In this document: in pieces, positions 6,844 to 9,854 of the stretch
How positions within the stretch are numbered: position 1 is the stretch's first letter
How the letters are laid out: the number at the start of each line of letters is the position of its first letter
NCBI GenBank assembly: GCA_002786505.1
Contig: PCTK01000179.1
Coordinates: forward strand, 1 to 9,854
DNA length: 9,854 bases
Source: Nitrospinae bacterium CG22_combo_CG10-13_8_21_14_all_47_10
Lineage (GTDB): Bacteria > Nitrospinota > Nitrospinia > Nitrospinales > VA-1
Direction: 5' to 3'
The notes under the pieces: model-generated
What the model saw: the letters and a program-made list of their open reading frames with translations, nothing else
Database searches by the model: none
What the model was told of the DNA's origin: nothing
Position numbers and translations under genes: made by a program

Positions 6844-7485
6844 ATGATTCCAGAGAACATGATTCGTTTTTTTCGCTTGTTGATCCAACCCCTGCGGCTT
6901 GCTTTGCTGATGTTGGCAGTGTGTGTGGCAAGTTTGGCGCAAGCCGATTCTGGTAATGGCGGTGATGAGATTTTTGGCGGCCAGATTCTTTCACTCACGG
7001 AAGAAAAACCGGCACTGGCGCCTTCTAATGATCCCAGGTTCCTGGATAATAAAGATGGCACGGTCACCGACTTGAAAAAAAAGTTGATGTGGAAGAAAAT
7101 TGATATCTATCAAGAAAAAAAAATTTGGATCAACTGGGATGAGTCGCAAACCTACCTGGGGAAATTTAATAAGGAAGCCTTTGCCGGTTATTCAGACTGG
7201 CGACTGCCGACTCGCGAAGAACTGGAATCTCTCTATGAAGAGGATAAAAACGTCCCATGGAAATATTATTGGACTGAAAATGTGATTCATATTGACCCCA
7301 TCTTTGGTTATTCCAGTTGTTGCTTCTGGTCCAGCGAGGTTTATAAGGAAAAGTATGCATGGGGATTTAACTATATCCGGGGCAAAACATACCCCAGTAT
7401 GAAAGGAGGGCCTGGCCTTTCCTTGTCTACCATCAGGCCAGTCCGGGCTATTATGGATACAGATTTGGCAGGTGTGACCAAATAG
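6844..7485 (+). CDS. Exported Lcl (DUF1566) domain protein
   Basis: A 213-aa protein with a Sec signal peptide and one Lcl C-terminal (DUF1566) domain. Residues 8-14 are basic, about 17-31 form a hydrophobic core, and LAQA-DS suggests cleavage after A34. There is no proper lipobox (LAVC lacks a small residue before Cys). The family's hallmarks are all visible: DNKDGTVTD then LMWKK (68-85), YSDWRLPTREELESL (116-130), FWSSE (161-165) and the closing IRPVRA (197-202). A vicinal Cys pair sits at 159-160 in SSCCFW. Lcl domains are surface or periplasmic binding modules; the ligand is unknown. ATG 6844 has AGGA nine bases upstream; ATG 6859 is an alternative that keeps the signal peptide. It is probably transcribed with the NHL gene. 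Confidence 0.85.
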   Translation: MIPENMIRFFRLLIQPLRLALLMLAVCVASLAQADSGNGGDEIFGGQILSLTEEKPALAPSNDPRFLDNKDGTVTDLKKKLMWKKIDIYQEKKIWINWDESQTYLGKFNKEAFAGYSDWRLPTREELESLYEEDKNVPWKYYWTENVIHIDPIFGYSSCCFWSSEVYKEKYAWGFNYIRGKTYPSMKGGPGLSLSTIRPVRAIMDTDLAGVTK

Positions 7486-7596
7486 CATAATTCTGCGGGG
7501 CGAGATGAAAACGCGGGATGTTAACTTTTTCCTTCCCATGGTGTAACATTATATTGCCACCCTTTAACAGACTGGAACCCTTGACCGTGTTTGATT

Positions 7597-8388
7597 ATGA
7601 GTGAAGACCAAAAAGAACTGGAACCCGAAAAATCCGGGGAATTACTGGAGAATGACGAAGACTTGCTTGAGCCTGAAGACTCTGAAGATTCGGAGTTTGA
7701 CGAGGAGGAGGAAGAAGAGGTCGAGTTTGACCTTGAAGCCCAGGTCGAAACATTCAGGCACCAGATTGAGGAAGACCCGGATAACTGTGTTCATTATTAT
7801 AACTTGGGCGAAGCCCTCTCTGAGTTAGGCCAGATGGATGAAGCCCGGGAATCTTTTGAGCAGGCCTTGTTGTTGGATGGCAATCAGGAATTCAGCGCCA
7901 TTATTCATTTTGGTATCGGCAACCTTTATTACCACCAGTTGATGTCAGGGGTTCAATCCACAGTGGTAAAAAGTTCTGTCGGCCTGCATTCTGCCCACAA
8001 GAAGATGAATACGATTTCTTCGGTAAATGAAGACGATTATGCTGTCCCTCTGCGCGAGTTTGAGGCGGCTGTCAAGGATATCCCGAAGTTGAAGGCGGAT
8101 GAGGAAATTGTCGACTATATCAGCAAAAACGCTCCTCAACAAATTGCTACGGTTTATTACAAGTGGGCTTCAGACTTGTTTGACAAAGCCCGGCAGATTG
8201 AGAACTATGGCGATGAAGTCAAAGATATCAAGCAGGGGCTGAGGCACCTGAAAAAAACCGTTGATATCGATCCTAATCACACCCAGGCCAACCTGATGAT
8301 CAAATATGGAAAAAAAATGATTCAGGAAGGCTACAGCATCTATGATGAGTACGGGTTTGTGGCTAAGGAAATCCCGGGGGCCGGGTAA
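7597..8388 (+). CDS. TPR protein with a poly-acidic N-terminus
   Basis: A 263-aa cytoplasmic protein. Residues 3-48 are extremely acidic, including a run of six Glu after FD near 34-41. A canonical TPR follows (about 61-94, VHYYNLGEALSELGQMDEA with DEARESFEQALLLD). Further helical TPR-like hairpins follow at 99-117, 146-162 and 180-227, the last closing with VDIDPNHTQANLMI. The middle (118-145) is loop-like and interrupts the repeats. ATG 7597 is chosen over the in-frame TTG 7591; neither has a good Shine-Dalgarno sequence. The gap of 111 bases from the Lcl gene contains only a weak -10-like TATATT (7550-7555). The LRR gene follows after 20 bases, so those two are probably co-transcribed. The acidic tail suggests binding to a basic surface, which is inference. 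Confidence 0.82.
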   Translation: MSEDQKELEPEKSGELLENDEDLLEPEDSEDSEFDEEEEEEVEFDLEAQVETFRHQIEEDPDNCVHYYNLGEALSELGQMDEARESFEQALLLDGNQEFSAIIHFGIGNLYYHQLMSGVQSTVVKSSVGLHSAHKKMNTISSVNEDDYAVPLREFEAAVKDIPKLKADEEIVDYISKNAPQQIATVYYKWASDLFDKARQIENYGDEVKDIKQGLRHLKKTVDIDPNHTQANLMIKYGKKMIQEGYSIYDEYGFVAKEIPGAG

Positions 8389-8408
8389 ATTTTTGTTGGG
8401 AGTATATG

Positions 8409-8804
8409 ATGTCAAATTTAGATGATTTGATCCGGGACCGATTGAGTAAGGACGGGCAGGTGTTGAGCTTAAAGGCTCAATTCTTGAGAGAGGTGGGCGC
8501 GAAAGAGTTGGCCCGGAATGAAACCATGAAGGGTGTCCGGGCTTTGGATCTTTCGCAGAACAGCATTGGAGATGAAGGGGTCAAGGCCCTTGCCGAATCG
8601 ACAATGTTCGCCAATTTAAGAACTCTCAACCTGGCTTCAAACAGTATCAGTGACGTGGGGGCCAAATATCTCGCGACCTCAAAAAATTTGACCAGCCTTC
8701 GCAGTTTGCAGTTGGTGGTGAACGATATTTCCGAGGATGGTGAAAAGGTCCTCAGAAACTCTACGGATTTGGTAAAGCTCACATCATTGAAGTTCAGGGT
8801 TTAG
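8409..8804 (+). CDS. Small leucine-rich repeat protein (ribonuclease-inhibitor type)
   Basis: A 131-aa cytoplasmic protein made almost wholly of LRRs. Two clear 27-residue units (43-69 and 70-96) read LDLSQNSIGDEGVKALA and LNLASNSISDVGAKYLA. A third (97-123, LQLVVNDISEDGEKVLR) is slightly diverged. A degenerate unit lies at 18-42 and a partial one closes the protein. The D-x-G-(A/V)-K-x-L pattern is that of the RNI-like class. With so few repeats it would form a short arc with exposed ends, so it may bind or stack with a partner. Of two adjacent starts, ATG 8409 is preferred because GGGAG (8398-8402) is six bases away, against three for ATG 8406. It follows the acidic TPR gene by 20 bases. 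Confidence 0.85.
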   Translation: MSNLDDLIRDRLSKDGQVLSLKAQFLREVGAKELARNETMKGVRALDLSQNSIGDEGVKALAESTMFANLRTLNLASNSISDVGAKYLATSKNLTSLRSLQLVVNDISEDGEKVLRNSTDLVKLTSLKFRV

Positions 8805-9141
8805 CGGTCATAAAAAGTATAATATTGGCAGGGGCGGGGCCTTGGCCGGGCTGGAAGTTCAGTATTTCTTGCCCTGTAGTATGTTGATATTTAATGAGTT
8901 ACCTGCTCTGCTCCAGGCTTGACATTAAAGTCTTGACTTCCTATGAGGCTTTTGATACTTTCAGGCCACCCTAGCTAGACCAAAAGGTTTTGCGGGGGGA
9001 AGTCCGTCGTTTTAAAGGAAGTTTGAAATGCCGGGACTTAAGGAATTGAGCACGAATCGCCGAAGAGGTTGATGAAATTAAATAGAGTTCTCAGGTTGTT
9101 TAAAGTTTTATCTTTTAATTAAGCTTCGAAAGGGGGAGCAC
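8805..9141 (+). other. 337-base intergenic region and probable long leader of the 9142 gene
   Basis: No gene of normal size is present and no proper terminator for the LRR gene is seen. The GC-rich GGCCTTGGCC stretch near 8837-8846 has no T-run. A promoter-like pair lies at 8919-8947. Downstream are two very short overlapping frames in the leader. The first (9028-9072) is MPGLKELSTNRRRG, with AAGGAAG just upstream. The second (9072-9122) is MKLNRVLRLFKVLSFN, starting inside the stop of the first. A purine-rich GGGGGAG (9132-9138) precedes the real start. Whether the mini-frames are translated is unknown. Confidence 0.45.
8919..8947 (+). promoter_or_regulatory. Candidate promoter for the 9142 gene
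   Basis: A perfect TTGACA (8919-8924) is followed after 17 bases by TATGAG (8942-8947), a weak -10 box with four of six matches. A second TTGAC occurs 14 bases on (8933-8937) and could pair with TACTTT at 8956-8961. Initiation near 8954 would give a leader of almost 190 bases, which is long for an ordinary gene. Confidence 0.4.
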
Positions 9142-9651
9142 ATGAGAAAGACCGTTGTTGCATTACTGGCAGTGTTTTTTGTATTTTCCGTGTCTGTTGC
9201 CAGCGCGAACGTATCAACTGTAAAAGCTGGAAGCAAAGCCACTTGTCTCAATGCTAGCTGGGTTATTGAGAATTTGAGCGAGACGGATGAAACCAAAGTG
9301 AATGTTCACCTTGGAAAGCATGCTTATGGTTGGGACATGAATTTTGACAGAGATCTTGAACCCGGTGGATTCCTGGCCAACTCTCTGGAACTCAAAACTG
9401 TTTTCACTAACAACGGACCGGGCGACATTAGTTTGAACTGTCAAGCTCACCGCGTTGAAAGTGCTAGCCGTGTTGACTGGAAAAAGGATGCTGGTTCTTC
9501 CAAGACCTATCAGACCAACTACCATTTGGACCATGTCCGGCCTGGAACGTACATTGAGCCAGGTTTGGGTCAGCCTTTGGGTACCGAGCGCGGACTTTTC
9601 AGTCAGACCGGTAATGCCGCTGGTGGTACAGTTGGAGAAGCAAACCGCTAG
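9142..9651 (+). CDS. Sec-exported protein of unknown function
   Basis: A 169-aa precursor that I do not recognise. It has a textbook signal peptide (MRKT, then a hydrophobic run to about residue 20, and ASA-NV cleavage after A23), leaving about 146 mature residues. The mature part alternates polar and hydrophobic residues in a beta-rich way. It has just two cysteines, C35 and C100, which could form one disulfide in the periplasm. A central GxFLANSLELKTVFTNNGPG stretch (75-94) looks like paired strands, and the last 35 residues are Gly-rich. The start ATG is supported by GGGGGAG three to four bases upstream, a strong but close site. It appears to be a single-gene unit between a long leader and a very strong terminator, an arrangement seen for abundant secreted proteins. 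Confidence 0.8.
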   Translation: MRKTVVALLAVFFVFSVSVASANVSTVKAGSKATCLNASWVIENLSETDETKVNVHLGKHAYGWDMNFDRDLEPGGFLANSLELKTVFTNNGPGDISLNCQAHRVESASRVDWKKDAGSSKTYQTNYHLDHVRPGTYIEPGLGQPLGTERGLFSQTGNAAGGTVGEANR

Positions 9652-9670
9652 ACCTTGATTTGGTTTTTAT

Positions 9671-9703
9671 GCCGGGGGGCTTGGCCCCCCGGCTTTTTTT
9701 TTT
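9671..9703 (+). terminator. Strong intrinsic terminator after the 9142 gene
   Basis: A perfect 10-bp stem GCCGGGGGGC / GCCCCCCGGC (9671-9680 and 9684-9693) with a TTG loop is followed immediately by ten T residues (9694-9703). It begins 20 bases after the stop codon. This is close to an ideal rho-independent terminator and isolates the following gene. Confidence 0.95.
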
Positions 9704-9764
9704 GGATTTTATCTGGCAGGAATAATAAAATGGAATTATTCCTTGAATTTGCAATAGGACAATT

Positions 9765-9854
9765 ATGGGCGAAAACAGGTATGTGGATAATGGGGACGGT
9801 ACGGTGACGGACACCCTGACCCAGTTGATGTGGAAGAAGAATGACTCCTATCTG
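9765..9854 (+). CDS. Lcl (DUF1566) domain protein, start only (runs off the window)
   Basis: Thirty codons are visible, in frame to the window edge. The product begins MGENRYVDNGDGTVTD and continues TLTQLMWKKNDSYL. The DNGDGTVTD then LMWKK pattern is the opening of an Lcl/DUF1566 domain and closely matches residues 68-85 of the exported Lcl protein at 6844. Here the domain starts at the very N-terminus with no signal peptide, so this copy is probably cytoplasmic or exported by another route. AGGA (9756-9759) lies five bases before ATG 9765, and an in-frame stop at 9744-9746 rules out a longer N-terminus starting further upstream. The strong terminator upstream implies its own promoter, but none is obvious. 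Confidence 0.8.
   Translation, partial: MGENRYVDNGDGTVTDTLTQLMWKKNDSYL

Noticed and set aside
6904..6924. Possible lipoprotein signal (LAVC) in the exported Lcl protein
   Set aside because: The residue before Cys is Val, not Gly/Ala/Ser, and a standard LAQA cleavage site follows; ordinary Sec export is more likely.
8837..8876. GC-rich inverted matches after the LRR gene considered as a terminator
   Set aside because: The stems are short or broken and no T-run follows.

Overview
The window looks like a chromosomal segment of an environmental Gram-negative-type bacterium. It encodes a cobalamin-binding radical SAM protein, TPR, NHL and LRR repeat proteins, Lcl (DUF1566) proteins and Sec-exported proteins. 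This mix of families would fit a lineage such as Nitrospinota or another deltaproteobacteria-like group, but that is a guess from gene content alone. There are no RNA genes, no CRISPR array, no transposase and no phage genes.

Layout. The window divides into two divergent halves around an intergenic region at about 4761-5072. The left half reads on the minus strand. It holds a B12-binding radical SAM protein (2964-4760), then an eight-repeat TPR protein (1637-2752) with its own good sigma70-type promoter. A MidA/NDUFAF7-like methyltransferase (241-1614) follows the TPR gene after 22 bases and is probably co-transcribed with it. The first 240 bases are mostly non-coding and carry a dRS3-like palindrome (ATTCCC-N8-GGGAAT). 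A second repeat-like element lies between the radical SAM and TPR genes.

The right half reads on the plus strand. In order it encodes an acidic helical protein of unknown function (5073-5681), a strong hairpin, a six-bladed NHL propeller (5814-6806), an exported Lcl/DUF1566 protein (6844-7485), an acidic-tailed TPR protein (7597-8388) and a small LRR protein (8409-8804). A 337-base non-coding stretch follows, then an exported 169-residue protein of unknown function (9142-9651) and a very strong intrinsic terminator. The start of a second Lcl/DUF1566 gene runs off the right edge (9765 onward).

How the genes may work together. The plus-strand cluster is unusual because almost every product is a binding or scaffold fold (propeller, Lcl, TPR, LRR) and none is a recognisable enzyme. 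That suggests an uncharacterised assembly or sensing function, but the sequence alone does not prove one. The other point of interest is the divergent promoter region. It contains a perfect 14-base tandem duplication directly abutting a consensus -35 box, plus a degenerate inverted copy facing the other gene, and so looks like a shared control or repeat element.
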